Source: Haemaphysalis longicornis (Eukaryota; Arthropoda; Arachnida; Ixodida; Ixodidae). Taken from it: 64,000 bases of DNA. The notes under the pieces are model-generated. The model was given only the letters and a program-made list of their open reading frames with translations. It ran no database searches and was not told where the DNA came from. The position numbers and the translations under genes are program-made. Shown here one piece after another: positions 9,972-22,900 of this stretch; the first letter of the stretch is position 1, and each line of letters opens with the position of its first letter. Where the stretch lies: contig CM023448.1 in NCBI GenBank assembly GCA_013339765.2, positions 285,626,817 through 285,690,816 of the forward strand, in the 5' to 3' direction.

Positions 9972-10234
9972 TTACATTTTTGTGTAGTGGGCCACCAGTT
10001 GTGGATGGCGAACGATTCTTCGAAGTTTGAATGCCTGACGGTTTTGGAGGACCACCTCCGGAATACGCATTACCATCGTGTGGACGTCTTCATTTTGTGT
10101 GCACTTAGGAATGAAGCACACCAGTTCTGGAATTAACATACCAGCCATTCCAAGGAGGAGATAGCCGGCGCAGTGTTCCTCTGCCGAGGGGTAAAGTCGA
10201 TTGGGGGTCGCCTCATCGCACAGCGACGTAAGTG
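9972..10234 (-). CDS. Exon of the secreted-type family: internal (to 10142) or terminal (to 9972)
   Basis: The acceptor CACCTTCTGCGGTAG precedes two codon-completing bases and an open frame. Two readings are possible. With the donor GGCTG|GTATGT the exon ends at 10142 (93 bases, phase 1 to 1). Without it the frame continues to TAA at 9974-9972 and encodes about 87 residues with five cysteines (SLCDE, EEHCAG, LVCF, PKCTQ). The EEHCAG segment matches EERCAS in the 7516-7434 exon. The entry phase fits the exit of the 10872-10703 exon just upstream. I see no clear AATAAA after the stop, which slightly favours the internal reading. Confidence 0.5.
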
Positions 10235-10702
10235 CTACCGCAGAAGGTGCACACGCATGCTTCGTGGCATACATGTGCTATGAAACGTATTACATATATG
10301 CAGGCACCTCACGAGGTGCGATCGGTTAGTCTAGCACAGCCAACAGTCGCCAAAAGTGGTCTACGAGCTACTTTTGGAGAATCCAGCCCTAGTCCGAACT
10401 GAAAACGTGTCGTATTCGTTTACGCGTAAAGCGCTGAATGCAATGTGATATTGACTGTATACCACGTACATTGCCCGTCAGAAAGCACGCCGCAGTTGTT
10501 TAATTTTTCCTCCAGAGACTTCGATGTAGTGACGTTGACCCCACGAGACCTGGCCTTTTTCGTTAAGATTTAAAAGGAAATAATTTAGTCACTCGATAAA
10601 ATTTAAATCCGGACTACCGAGTTTCTGGTCTCGAGCGCTTAGTGCTCGTGGAATGAAAAGACGGTGAACGAAATGCATCCCGCTGAAGAAAAAATTACTT
10701 AC

Positions 10703-10872
10703 TTGCATACTTTGTACTGGTCTCGGTTTTTTTGAGCCACCACTTCGTTAAATACCAAAGCACATGCCAGAAACTCTCGAGCCGCCTCCTCCTCTCTGCA
10801 TCCGCTTCCGTCACGCACTCTCGCCATAGACGCTGCAAGGAGAGCATACATTTTCTCCACACTCCGTAGAAG
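10703..10872 (-). CDS. Cysteine exon (phase 2 to 1), copy 2, third cysteine lost
   Basis: The donor CAA|GTAAGT is consensus; the acceptor (GTCTGCTAG) has a poor pyrimidine tract. The exon is 170 bases in phase 2 to 1. It keeps seven residues before the first cysteine, with RKC exactly as in the 8237 exon, and a second cysteine after ten residues, but has a Trp-rich stretch (FWHVLWYLTKWW) instead of the third cysteine. This is either a diverged paralogue or a decaying exon. An alternative acceptor at CTCTCCTTGCAG would remove the first cysteine. Confidence 0.5.
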
Positions 10873-11559
10873 CTAGCAGACTTTCCTACAGCATAATCTG
10901 TGAATCGGGTCACAGCGCCAGCACCCCCACATTCCGTGGAAACATGTGCGCCAGTTAGCGACTTTACCCACGCCGCAACACTGCGACTCAAAAAGACTTT
11001 TCCGATGAATTGACCGAAAGTCGTCAGGATCCTCCGAGTGGTTTTCGATTTCTGTTGCTTTCACTTAGAACGACACTTCGCTGCGCAATTGAATGCTAAT
11101 TGATGTGCCAGGCGTTGGCAGCGCAAGTGCTCAATGATCGGCGTACAAGGAACGCACGCTTTTGGATGGCCCCACATACTGCAACTGTCTGGACGGCCAT
11201 CTGGACACGCAAGCTCTCGTGTGGGCCTTTGGCCGTCGTCGGCGCTAATCCAATCCGCACAAAAAAAAATCCCCTCCACGCGGCTGATTACCGTAGATAT
11301 GGCTACCAAAACTTCCTATCCCTAGCTTAAGGGAAATTCGGTATCACAACGCAACTATGTATATTAGCTCAAAACCCTGTCGAGCTAGGTAGGCACCACC
11401 GTGAATCTAGGAGAGTAACTTTGCGGTAGCGCCCGTTTCGAAAGCAGGGGCAAACGAATTCCTCGAAAAGGAAACTTTATGAAGCCGCTTCTGCATAATT
11501 TGAGGCAGCACTAAGGTACCATCCACACCCACCCAACGACTCCTCGCGCTTCGAATACA

Positions 11560-12440
11560 TAATACCGTAGATGAACTAATCGCCCCTTTGCTACTAGACC
11601 CTCCAGCTCACATCCACTGGCTTCTCCGCGCACGTCTCCATATTAAGCCGATCCCGTGAAATATGCATTCTACCTAGCACCACGGACGCCGTCTAGCCCG
11701 AGCCCAAGCACACCTCTCCCACTACCCTCCCTCTGAGCACACGCTCTGCGTAGACGCAGCAGCCTACCCCACCCCCCCTGTGCCTTCCCACTCGCTGTAG
11801 TAGGCGCTTCTCGAATAATCCCTCAGGTCTCAGCTACAATCGCCACGACAGCTTCGGTAACTGCGGAAGAGGCGGCCATTGCCCTTGCCCTTACTCAATT
11901 ACCTGCCCCAAATCATTTTATCTGAGTCCCAAACTGCCATACGAAATTTCGCAAAGGGCGTAATTTTGTAGCTGCCCTCAAAATTCTTCTTCAGAATCCC
12001 CCTGCCCAGCCCGTGATGCTGCTGCGGACTCCGGCCCACACCGGCGTAGGTCGTAATGAGACGGCACACCAACACTCCAAAGCCTTGATATCGCGGGCTC
12101 CCGTTTCTTTCACGCCTACACACGGCATCCCCGAAATGTCCCACTAGATCCTACCGCCTCCTCCGCAGGAACCTACCTCCCCCGGACACTTCACTTACAC
12201 CGCCGGCAGCGCACATGTGGCGGCTCTTGAAAGCCCACACTTTTCCACACCGCACTCTCCTTGTGCACACCCACCCGCACCAATTCGCCTCCTCTCACTG
12301 CCCCTCATGTGGCGTGCTGGACACACTCTTCCACTCCCTCTGTGAGTGTCCGCCTTGCCCCTTTCCCCCTCTCACTGGGAGCAGGCTTAAGAAAAGTTTT
12401 TTGCCCTCATACATCACCGGATGAACGGATGTTTAACCAG
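11560..12440 (+). mobile_element. Degenerate LINE 3' part with RNase H remnants
   Basis: In shifting plus-strand frames one can read TAEEAAIALALTQ, SESQTAIRNFAKG and PAHTG, which are RNase HI motifs as found at the C-terminus of I-clade LINEs. A cysteine/histidine-rich end follows (FPPLTGSR region). Many stops and frameshifts are present. It lies in an intron-sized gap of the minus-strand exon series. No intact ORF remains. Confidence 0.5.
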
Positions 12441-13125
12441 CATGTGACACCCAGCAAAACAGTCTAACCTGACGCGGCCGTGCATCACCAGATTTATAGC
12501 TGGCTCAGAGTACGTAATTTAAGACAAATATAACATTTCTGTGAAGCGAAAAGTCAGGCTCATTGCGATTTCGCCACGACAAAACTGAAATGTCCCCCCA
12601 CCCCCCGCGCTCCGCTGCCCCGGCGCCTGAAGTTCCTGCAGTGGCCCGAGGGTCAACGGCAGGAGAGAACCGTGGCCCTGATCTCTAGAATTAACCAAGC
12701 AAGATGAGCGATAGTAGACGCTAGGGCTTGTGAAATGCGGACAAACTGCGCACTAACTGAGAAGACGTGGTTTTTACATTCTAGATTCTAGCCGCTCCCA
12801 TGTGCTGTTATCACAATGCGTATGGAGCAGACGATGGAAGCGTTTTAAAGGTACAAATGAAACGGCATTCACACCAAGCATTGAGTAATTTTCATTTTTT
12901 TTATCATTCTATCCTAGTTTACTGGGGGTGTAACCGCGTCGGTTTACTGCGGCAGACCTGTACGCAAGCTTTTTATGGTGGGAAGTGTGTGTGAGTGGTC
13001 GAGAGGGAGGGGGACGCTTCCCTACGCCATCGCTTCCTTATATATCAGTCACACATAGGCTCAGTCAAGCATCCAAGTGATTCCGCATGACGGCCGCTTC
13101 CTTCCTGTCTTTTTACTTTTTGCAG

Positions 13126-13181
13126 GAATTTTAAAAGCTTGTCTAAGACAAACTTCATCGTCAATACCATTCTGCCGCCGG
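13126..13181 (+). CDS. Candidate 56-base plus-strand exon, no family known
   Basis: A very strong acceptor (CTTTTTACTTTTTGCAG after more pyrimidines) and a donor CCGG|GTAAGG bracket 56 bases that are open in one frame (phase 2 to 1, 18 codons ending NTILPP). It is antisense to the surrounding exon series. A microexon of an unseen gene is possible, but so is chance. Confidence 0.25.
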
Positions 13182-13344
13182 GTAAGGTCAATTAAAGGAT
13201 AAAATATTTAGAAAATCGTACCGCCGATACCAAGAACCCAGCACGCCTTTACAGGTTAGTATTACCTTCCCACTCTGCTCTTACGACGGGCTTGGACATG
13301 TTCATTTCTCTATACAAGACCATGTGCGCTTTCAAGAGCCTTAC

Positions 13345-13523
13345 TGTTTATTTTGTCAGTGAAGAGAGCCGGGCTGAGTTCGAGCTCCTTTAGACACGTT
13401 TCCTTGTAGCGTGCAGTTATGACCTTCGGGAAGTACTCTAAGTGTTTGATGAATTCTTGGTTTTTTTGGCAACTCGATGACTCCGTCACAGGCGTCAGGC
13501 AGTGATAGTAGCGAAGAATTGCC
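13345..13523 (-). CDS. Three-cysteine internal exon (phase 2 to 1), copy 3
   Basis: The acceptor GAATTTTTTCCAG and donor AACA|GTAAGG define 179 bases. Seven residues precede C-x9-C-x24-C, as in the 8237 exon, and a 16-residue extension follows the third cysteine. It enters in phase 2 and so joins directly to the exon at 15640-15454, which exits in phase 2. Reading on, that exon in turn accepts the phase-1 exit of the signal-peptide exon at 23800. No frame break is seen. Family unknown. Confidence 0.65.
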
Positions 13524-14699
13524 CTGGAAAAAATTCGAGCATTGGCATCATGAGGATCAGCATTTGCAATAACGCCCTTGTGCTACTGAAAGGATGCTCG
13601 AAGAAACCTTTTTTGTGTGTCCTGTTTCGTTCCACTGTCAATCTTACAATCTGCCTCTTGCATCGCACGAGGGCTGAAGATTAAATAAACTACGCAGTAT
13701 TCGTTTGATAAACAAGCGCTGTTTGTAAGAATATGCATTCACAACGTGCACTGAGCGAACGCTGCGCAAACATTGCCCACTGCACCCACTTATTACTTAA
13801 TAAATTGAAGGTAGGATTCAAATGCTCCTAAAATGAGAAAGCAAGAGAGGAAGGGAGGGAGGGGGCACTTAAGCTAATACGACAGGGTTGTTTATGCGTT
13901 AGAACAAGAACGAAGAGCAGCGTCGCACCATCTAGGGTCACTGAAGAGTTTGCATTCAGTTTACCCCCCCCCCCCCCCCCCACAGCGACAATGCACAATA
14001 AAGGTAACACCGTTTCCGAATGAGCAAAAGTTCCCTAACTATCGAATTCTAACGCGTGAGTATTAACACGCATTCATATGTTCTCGATCCTTGTGAATAA
14101 ACAATAAGCGCCCTCTTCCTCACGTGGATGAGGAACGGGTTTTGATTCTGCGATTAAACGATGGTCCGCTTCACTCGATCACCATTTGATCAGGCATTCA
14201 TAAGCAGAACTCTTTTTGCGAATGTAGTCAAAACATTCGCTTGTATACGGCACAATCAAATACATCGACATCGAGGAGAATGTAATGAAGGCTAAGTTAT
14301 GTTGCTAGAGCAACATGACCCGCACAAGTCACGAAGAAACCACTGTCTAAAATCTACATTGAGTAAAGTGGCATAGGTGACTACCGGTACCACCTGAGTA
14401 TAAACGGTACATTGAGTAGATGAAGCGAAAGACCGCTCTACCGGCACCACGGAAGTATAACCGGTTTACAGCCAATTGTAAAATAAATGAATCGGCCAAA
14501 TGGCAAAAATCCCCGAAGGTGGAAATGAAAGGGCAAAAGCTAGTCAGCGACCCACAGCCACGAGTACGGGCCTGGGGAGACTCCCCTGATGTCCTTTGGG
14601 AAGTAGCGGAGGGGTTTGGGTTGAAGGTAAAGGGAAGAGGAGAAATAAGGAATGGTTATGGGAGTTGGGAAGGGAATGGGGACAGCGAGTTTCTGTTGT

Positions 14700-15441
14700 G
14701 ATTCATAGATGTCTGAATCCTTTCAGGCCTGATCTCTCACATCAGGAAGGGCATCAGACTGCCAATTCAGAAATTTTTCGGCCCCTGCAACGGCGCTCAC
14801 CCGCAGGTGCTGCTTGCTGGGCCGGCCGTCGGAGACAGAAAATCTAGCAAGGGTTGGCAGCCCCTCCCAAACACTCGGATCCACAGTCCGTGCCTCCGGT
14901 GGGCCCCGACCAGCGGTACTAACGATTCGTCGAGGGAGCTTTCCACTAATCCGGGTGCAAATAAATACTCCTGCCTTTCGCGGTCTCCGGGTGCCGGTAG
15001 TCTCACGAACTCCATGTGTGTGGTGGATCGCCTCGGTCTTCTAATCACGTAACCTGTTGTATGCCCTCCTCCAGCCGACAATATAACTGGTACACAGGGC
15101 ACCATTCTCCGCACACTCTGCGATAAATGGGTTTCGAAAGCGCTAGAATTCAGTGCCGGTGGGGCCTAAAACAATCCGCACCGTTCAAAGAAAACAAAAC
15201 GAAAGACTGTTCCGGCGGTCAAAGAAGCCTAGAGATTTGGACGGGTGCACTCGCGAAGGTGCGGACGATTGTGCTAAATGTTGGCACGCTCACAATGTCG
15301 TGGCCTTCTGCAATATTAGCGGATGCGCTGGGCTGCCAGTTAGTCGATGCTTTTAACTTATTCACCAGTGCGTTTGGCTCTGCGATTTTGGCTCCAACAT
15401 CAGAGTGACCGTGTGATTTACAAAAAAAAAAAAAAAAAAAC
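14700..15441 (+). repeat. Retroposed segment ending in a poly-A tract
   Basis: A stretch with short, broken plus-strand frames ends in a run of about 20 A at 15422-15441, as expected of a retroposed copy. A faint NVGTLT motif near 15275 resembles the start of LINE endonucleases, but this is too weak to assign. The A run stops 12 bases before a minus-strand splice donor. Confidence 0.35.
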
Positions 15442-15453
15442 ACAAGCGCTTAC

Positions 15454-15640
15454 CTGCACGACTTCTTCACTGCCTTCGGTGGTTCGTGCAGTTGGCGTAG
15501 GGCCTTCATGTCAGTCTCGAAGTCCCTCGTACACGTTAGCTCAACGCCCCAGGCCGCCGCAGGGCTGCATTCCGACGAGAGCTTCACCTTCGCCATGCGG
15601 TATCGGAGACGGCGCACTTTCAGGCCTCTCCGGTTCGTCT
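15454..15640 (-). CDS. Cysteine-containing internal exon (phase 1 to 2)
   Basis: The donor TGCAG|GTAAGC is perfect; the acceptor (CCACTCATGCAG) is modest. The exon is 187 bases with 61 whole codons. It starts basic (NRRGLKVRRLRYR), then shows C-x11-C-x24-C, ending on the third cysteine at the donor. Spacing and the middle segment (DFETDMKALRQL) recall the phase 2-to-1 exons, so it may be an older relative. Phase links it to the signal-peptide exon upstream and to the 13523 exon downstream. Confidence 0.55.
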
Positions 15641-16209
15641 CTGCATGAGTGGCCGTTTCGCGCATTATATTCCAGCCGATGGTAGAAGACGTTTTCACGG
15701 CTTTTTGGGTGGGAACAAGAACAAGTGCTCATGAAGTAGTCTCTAACTGAGGGGGAGAGATTTCTGTCCTCGAGTGCCTGCCCGATGCCAAACACTAATA
15801 AGTGCTGTACAACCTCCTTTCACCTGCTGTTTGCGAAAGCACTACGCAAAAATAGACGAAAATGCATGTACTCAACAGTGCCACTAAACGAACACGTGTA
15901 CGGAAGTACATACTGGACTCCGGAGGGAGGGAGGGAGGGAGGACTGCCAATGACATCTCCCCAAGGTGAGCGAAATGGCTGATGGTCCAATGGCTCGTGG
16001 TCCAAAATTACCGCCTATTCTCCGCTTAAAAGGTGAAAAGATAGCGATAGGCGGCGCTCTTTGACTTTGGCTGACCGACGCTTATCCCAAACATCGGAAA
16101 AGAATTAACCGAAAGAAAAAGCGAGGAGTGGCTAAGATTAACTACATAAAAATGCACGGGAGCAGACCACGGGAGAAATGGTTAGAGGTTCGCAGTCATC
16201 CAGAAAAAG

Positions 16210-19200
16210 AAAAAAACTGAAGTATATGCCTTTACAGAAACTTTCCTTCGAGATTTATAAGAGCCCCCAGTAATGCATGAATATATATGGCAAGGCTGTA
16301 ACATAACCGTAGGTACAAGGAAAGGGGGAGGGGTCGGCATGCTTATTCAACAGGGAGCCCATTGGCACAGAGTAAACGAAAACTGCGAAAAACGCATGTG
16401 GGTTAAAAGCACGATAGCGGGAAAAGAAACGCTGTTGGGAGTCGCCTATCTGTGGACAGGGGATGATAGTGAGGTTTGAGAAAATGAAAAACTGGTAGGC
16501 TGCATTAAGCGGGACCTTCATAAATTAAGACAATCGGGTGAAGTAATTCTAGTGGGAGACAAATGCCCACATTGAGGACCTGGACGGATACACAGACCGC
16601 AATGGCAAACTCGTACTAGATATGTGTGAAGAACATAATCTCATTGTAGTACACAGAGAGAATAAATGTGAAGCACAAATTACTTGGGAACGAGGGGAAA
16701 AGCAGTCCAGTATAGACTACAGCCTCCATTCATAAGGAGTGTATGAAAGGTTGACTCTAATGGCAATAGATGAAATGGGGGCCCACAGCTTAGGAAGTGA
16801 CCATAAACGGATGACTTTGAATTTCGGAAAAATGGAAGGTCAAAGCCCGAAAACGGTGGTTCACGACTTGAAATTAAACGATCAGCACATGGCTAATATT
16901 CCCAAAAGCCTGGAGACGGACATCGAGAGACAACCTACGAAAGATTGGGAATACAGCGAACTGATTGTTTTCATTCAAGGATAAGGAACGCGAAAGAACG
17001 CACCTACTGGAAAGGAAAAAGAAAACCTAGAAGCTGATGGAACCAGGAAATCAAGGAAGCTATAACGCAAAGACAGCAAGCATCGAGAGAGCACAGGGAG
17101 GCCAAGCGAATGGGAATGCAAGCAGAGGAAATAACTTCGAAGTAGAATTGGTACCGCCTAAGAAGCTGGAAGTACAAAAACTTGTACAGCAAAAAAACGT
17201 AAACGTGAAAGTGAGCGATGGGTCTCGAATATACGGGCAAAGGATAAAGGCGCGCTGAGAAAGTTTTGGAACCATATAAAGGAACTAAGAAAAATGACTG
17301 AAGAAGTACAACGTCATGTCATATACGGTGAAGGCCAGGTACTAAAAGGGGAAGACGCGGTATTTAACATATACGCTCAATGATACAAGAGAAGTTCAGA
17401 AGAACGGAGAGAGGACTACAGCATTTAGAGAGTGCGGCAACTGAGGTGCGTACAGATAGAGAGCTAAAGTTGGAGAATCTAAGCTGGAAAAAAGCCGAAG
17501 AAAATGTTGGAGCTAATACGGCAACAGGGACGGATGAAATTCCTATATGGCTGGTCAACCTACTGGGTCCAAAACGCAAGGCACAACTGATTCGAGCAAT
17601 CGAAAAAGTGATAAAAACTACGCAAGTACCGGAACATTGGCGTAAGAGCAGGATGAAGATGATATATAAAGGTAAAAAAGACACGGCTGATGCCAATTCG
17701 TACAGGCCTATTACAGTTACTACAGCGAACTACAGGCGTGGATAGAGGGGAACGGCCCACAGGGAGGACTACGAAATGAATTCAGATGAGACAGGTCTTA
17801 GCGGACGATTTATTTGTCCTAACTCAATGCATAGAGGTGTCCATGGCTCAGAAGCGGCCACTATGGATAGCATTTCTCGATATAAAGGGAGCCTACGACA
17901 ATGTAGATAGAGAAATTCTATGGAGCATACTTGAGCGGGAGGGATTAGGCCAGGACGTTATACAGCTGTTGCAGGGAATTTACAATGAGAGCGAGGTGCA
18001 AATCACGTGGGAGGACCTAAAGTGCACCGAACCGGTAGTCACAAATAGAGGTTTAAAGTAGGGTTGTCCTCTGTCGCCATTGCTGTTCATGCTGTACATG
18101 GTAAAACTAGAAAGAAAGCTTGAAGGCAGTAAAATAGGTTTTAATCTGTGTTATAGCCGCACAGGACGCGAAATGGAACAACATATCCCGGGACTGATAT
18201 ATGCAGATGACAGTACTACTAGCAGAGAGCGAACAGTGTCTGCAACAACTCATATATGCGGGGAAGAAGCCACTGAGCTGGGGTTAGAGTTTAGTGCAGC
18301 GAAGTCCGGAGTTCTGGTTTTTAATGACGACTCCCGTAACAAAGCGGTATTCGTTACACAATCAAGAATACTGTGGGTAACGAAATACAAATATCTGGGC
18401 ATATGGATAAACTAAGGTCAGGCGTGTGTAAAAACTCGTGAGGAGCATTTAAAAATGAAAGCCAAAAGAAACGCCTCTATCATGAAGCACAGAGCACTGT
18501 GGGGATATAACAGATATGAAGTAGTGAGAGAAATCTGGAAGGGTGTAAAGGTACCAGCACTGACCTTTTCAAACGCAGTAGTGTGTGTCGAATCAGATTC
18601 AATCAGGGCTAGAAGTAAATCAGAGGGCGGTAGGTCGATTGACATTAGGACCACACAGTAAAACAACAAATAAGGCATTGCAGGGAGACATGGGATGGGC
18701 CTCCTTTGAAGTGAGAGAAGCACAGAGCAAAATATATTTCGAAGAACGACTTAGAAATATTGATGACCAGATATGGGCGGCCAAAGTGTTATGGTACCTT
18801 TAAATAAAAAGCGTGGACACACCGTGAAGGAAAACAACCAGACGGCTCAGGACAAAGTATATGAAACCTGGAAGTGCAGGGGAAACGACCAAAGCATTAA
18901 AAAATGAAGTGAAAGAATCAGAGACAACGACCTGGAAAAAGAGGATGGACGCGAAGTCCTTAGATATCTACAGGATCGAGAAGCAGGATTTCACAAGGGA
19001 AAAGTTCTTTGATAGCACCAAAGGAAGTGCAATGCTTTTTAAAGCCCGGGCGGGTTGCTTGCGGTCAAAAACGCTTATCCGCGAGCCGGTTCAGGAAGAA
19101 CTGTGCGCAGGCTGCGGCAGGGGGCGAGAAACCATGCGACATATTGTAACGGACTGCAAATGGTATCCGTCCAGTCCTCAGTGAGAGAGCCATCCAGCTT

Positions 19201-19485
19201 CCGGGAGCCCTTGGCTTTAAGGTTAACGGAAAAGTGAATTGGACAGCAGTAGAGGTTAGTAAATAAAAAGGTTAGTATGTTGGTGGGAAAAGAGCAGGAA
19301 ACAATCTGGGAAGACAGGCGAACAAAGAAGTCAGACAAGCACAAAAATTTCATAGTTTTTTTTTCTTTTGGCGAGGTGATTGTACAGTGGCGTTACGACT
19401 AAGGTCGCTGTGCAACGCCACCCCGTTTCAAAGGGGAAGCCGCTAAATGTAAACATCATCATCATCATCATCATCATCATCAATC
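16210..19485 (+). mobile_element. Degenerate LINE (endonuclease, RT, zinc-knuckle end, (CAT)n tail)
   Basis: Read on the plus strand with many stops and frameshifts: an apurinic-type endonuclease part (about 16270-16830), a linker, RT blocks (about 17510-18410) including TGTDEIPIWLV, FLDIKGAYDNVDRE, GCPLSPLLF and YADD, then ALWGYNRYEVVREIWKG and a cysteine-rich C-terminal motif CAGCGRGRETMRHIV (about 19105-19155). It ends in a 3' UTR and (CAT)n repeats at 19453-19481. The copy is dead. A second copy of the same family with the same kind of tail lies at 45935-47480. Clade not assigned. Confidence 0.75.
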
Positions 19486-19739
19486 ATCTTATATTGCCAA
19501 AGAGCAAAGAGTAAGATTCTACTCTGATGAAGCCAAGTCTACTTGTCAAAGCGTTGGTAAACTTGTTTTTCACGCCGTCCGGCCGCTCACTTTCAGTATA
19601 TAAGTGATGCACACAGGTTCCCCTTTCCTGACAGCAAAATACGATGCGCTCTCGGCTAAATGTTTCGCCTTTTTACCCATTGCAGGAATGAGCCACGGAT
19701 AATTGAAGATCAGGTCGCTGCACAAGCACTCTTGCGTAC

Positions 19740-19882
19740 CTTTAGTTATGTTGAAGCAGTCTACACTGTAGCCTTGGATGATACCGCGAATCTTGTGAAG
19801 CTCTTGCGATATGAATGTTCTCTCGTAGCAACTCGACTGGATCATAACATTGGCGACGCACATCTTGTACTTGCGCAGGGAG
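19740..19882 (-). CDS. Three-cysteine internal exon (phase 2 to 1), copy 4
   Basis: The acceptor CCTTGTGCCTTTCAG and donor AAAG|GTACGC bracket 143 bases, the same length and phases as the exon at 8237-8095. Seven residues precede C-x9-C-x23-C, and the exon ends NITK where the other ends SNK. These shared boundaries show paralogy by exon or gene duplication. Its entry phase (2) does not fit the signal-peptide exon's exit (1) without an intervening exon, which I did not find. Confidence 0.62.
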
Positions 19883-19999
19883 CTGAAAGGCACAAGGATT
19901 AATGTGTAATGGCCAGTTCCCCACAAATGCCATCGGGTGATGGTGGCAGGCATCCTGAGTGTGGCACTTCACAAACTATGTATATCGCCGATTGCTACG

Positions 20000-22900
20000 G
20001 TTGCGTTACTGAAATTACGTGTTTTTTTTTTTTTTTACTGAACATGTTTTAAAAACTTGTTCTGTATATATTCGTAGCTGCAGCTATATCATGCTGCTTG
20101 TTTTACGCATTGCCGTTAGGTAGTTACATTTAATAGAACTTGATTGCTGGCTAGTTGGTTCATGACGTACGAAGGAATAAGTTTGCGCAAAAGACGAGGA
20201 CGAAGATAGAGAGTGCCGGACAGTGACGGACAGTGCTGGCTAGTCTTGCCTTCTCTAATTTCGTCACCGACTTTTATTCCTTCGTGGGTAGTTACAGTTA
20301 GTGCCCATGAACTTGCATGGGAATGATGATTTTTAAAGTCGGCTCCCAACGGAGGACAGGCAACGTTACTGCATTTTGTCTTCCTTGCGCATACACTCGA
20401 TGGTGATCTCGTACTTATAACTTGATAGCCACTGCTCGAAAAAAAAATCTCGCCCCCCCCCCCCCCCTTCCGTGTTTTTAATGATGACCTACAACTATTC
20501 CCTTGTTTCGCGTTGATTTTGCTATAAAAGAGTAAAACGTGCATGCGCGGCCATGACAGACAGTGCTGGCAAAGTGCGGAAGGCAAAAAGGGACTCTATA
20601 GGCCGGAACGTTGCATTGACCGATCAATGCTAACGATGGATGTACTGATGTGTGCGGCCCATCGTGCGCCAGAGCTTTTCCCGCATCCGCGAAAGATAAT
20701 TGCCGTTTATTTAAGCAGTGCAAGCTTTAAACGTTGCTTCAACGGTAGTTCTGAAATCTAGGGTTCCCCATTTTCTGAGGATGACCCCGTGCAACAGGTA
20801 TGGTGATTCGTAGAGTGTTATATGTGACAGAAATTCGTTTGCCATTAAACATTACATGAACTGCGGTTCGTAACATGCTTCTCGCTACTCTTCATTTTGT
20901 CATTCCTTGTGATATCGTCTTACGGCTGGTAGCTACACAAGCAGCTCGCTCCCGAGAAGCCTGGTGAGCGCGACGTGGGCTGCCTGCATAAGCTCGCGAG
21001 AAGCATGCTCATCAGCGTCGAGCGAGCGCCGGGCCTGGACACTTCACTGTCGAAACTAAAGCGGCGCACCCGAACGCCGTCTTCTCTCCTAATATCGTGA
21101 AAACCGCGCCGGCTGTTCCAAACTGCCCGCGTCTCACAGCATCTCGCACCTCCCGACGTTCCATTTCCTGACACACGACAGCCTCTAACCGACGCCTCCC
21201 ACAGGTGGGCAGAACGCCTCAGCCCAGTGTAGTCATTGTAGGGGGAATGATGGGCTTTCAATGCTCAATGGCTGACATTAAGGACATCCCTGCAGTGAGA
21301 TCAAAACTTTCGACCCTGTTACAAGGAAGCACGGGAAGGTTGCTGGTGCGGATGCTTTCCAAATGTCGGGGGGGCGTCGCCTAGGTGTCACTTGCTGTCT
21401 TGTCACCATCCGCCACTTTGGCCCCTTGCACCGTCTCGCCTCCTCCCGTTATCCACATGGGCAAATTAGATTAGTTTGCGCTGCGGCAACTTCTTATACA
21501 ATCCCCGTGGCTATAATTTACGCCATTCAAGTTTCATCTATAGCTGCAATATGTACTTTCGGGTACCAATCGTATGCAAGGGTGGTCGTGTAGTGAGGTG
21601 GAGAGGATATTTCTCGGAGTAGATGCGTGCGCATGCTTGTAAGGGAACTTAATAGGTCCCTTCTTATCACCACTTCCCTGCGCAATAGTGGCAAGTTATC
21701 GGCCCCGTTCCATTGTATACGAAAAAGTGTCGCTTGGTTGCAAAACTCAATATGTTCCGTGGTGGCATTGGCATGACTACCCAGGCCTGCACGATTTGCG
21801 TGGTCACAAACTGGCAAACAAATGGATGACTCACTAGCAGACGTAATCGTGGCTACCGTGGTGATGAGGTAGATTCATTCGCAAGATGCGGTCACATTCC
21901 GACTGGCCCCTCCGAAAGCTGTCCACCTCGCATTCCGTCTTGGGCGGCGTCTGGTCTTCTGCAGTACACACAGGACGGAACACACATTGGTCTTCTGGCG
22001 GATCATCGATCACAGTCATGCAGCTACAGAGATTATCTGCCAAGAGCCTTTACATTCCTTTCAACGAGCCGACCTTCGCGTGATACCGTCCCATCTGACG
22101 AATTCAGTGTTTTCATCATCGGTTGCCCTGTGATTCCTTTCTTCGTTTCGTATACCTTCACTTTTTCATTCCTACCTGATGGTTTTATTCTTGCTTCGGA
22201 AATAGAGCCCTTACTCTCCGGCGAGGCTTCTTTGAACTACTCACGAGTCCCCAACAGCGAAGAATACGGCACCGTGCGAGCTCCATTCATAGGTCCGGGC
22301 ACTGTCCAGGCCTGCTCCAGTACTTCAGTACAGGACCGTGCCCTTTTTTGCTTGGAATCAAGCCCGGGCCCCGCACAGGCCGGCATTTGCGCATGCATAT
22401 AAGGTATGACAAATTACCCACCGGGCAGTAATAAATTCGGAGACGCAGCGGCAAAAAAAAAGCTAGAAACACGGCTGTTGAAAATATTATTGTAAGTTGT
22501 ACAAAAGCAAGAGGAAATGCGAGCACAGCTAACTGCTTCTGCCTTGAACTTGCGTCTCGTCTGCTTGCTGTACCCCCTGTTTTATGAGACGAAATAAGTT
22601 GCTGAGGTGCACCTTAGACTACCGCGCATTGTCTTCATTGCCTGTGTTAATACTAAACTATCAAAGTCCGCGTGACTCAGTACACTTGACTATTAAGGAA
22701 TTCTTAAATGAGTCATCAGGCTGCTGTTATGTTTCATAGATAATTTTTGGTATTCACTCTTTCTCACCAGACTTCTATGGAATGGCGTGATGCATCCCCT
22801 GCAGATAATTCATCTAACGAAATAAGTGGTAGACGCATGGCTACCGCGAAAATGTATAATGTGCCGTGGAATCTATGATAAAAAAATTATGTTCAGAAAG

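Noticed and set aside
20171..20282. Short inverted repeat GAAGGAATAA / TTATTCCTTC
   Set aside because: Ten bases over about 100; could be chance, and no target duplication was seen.
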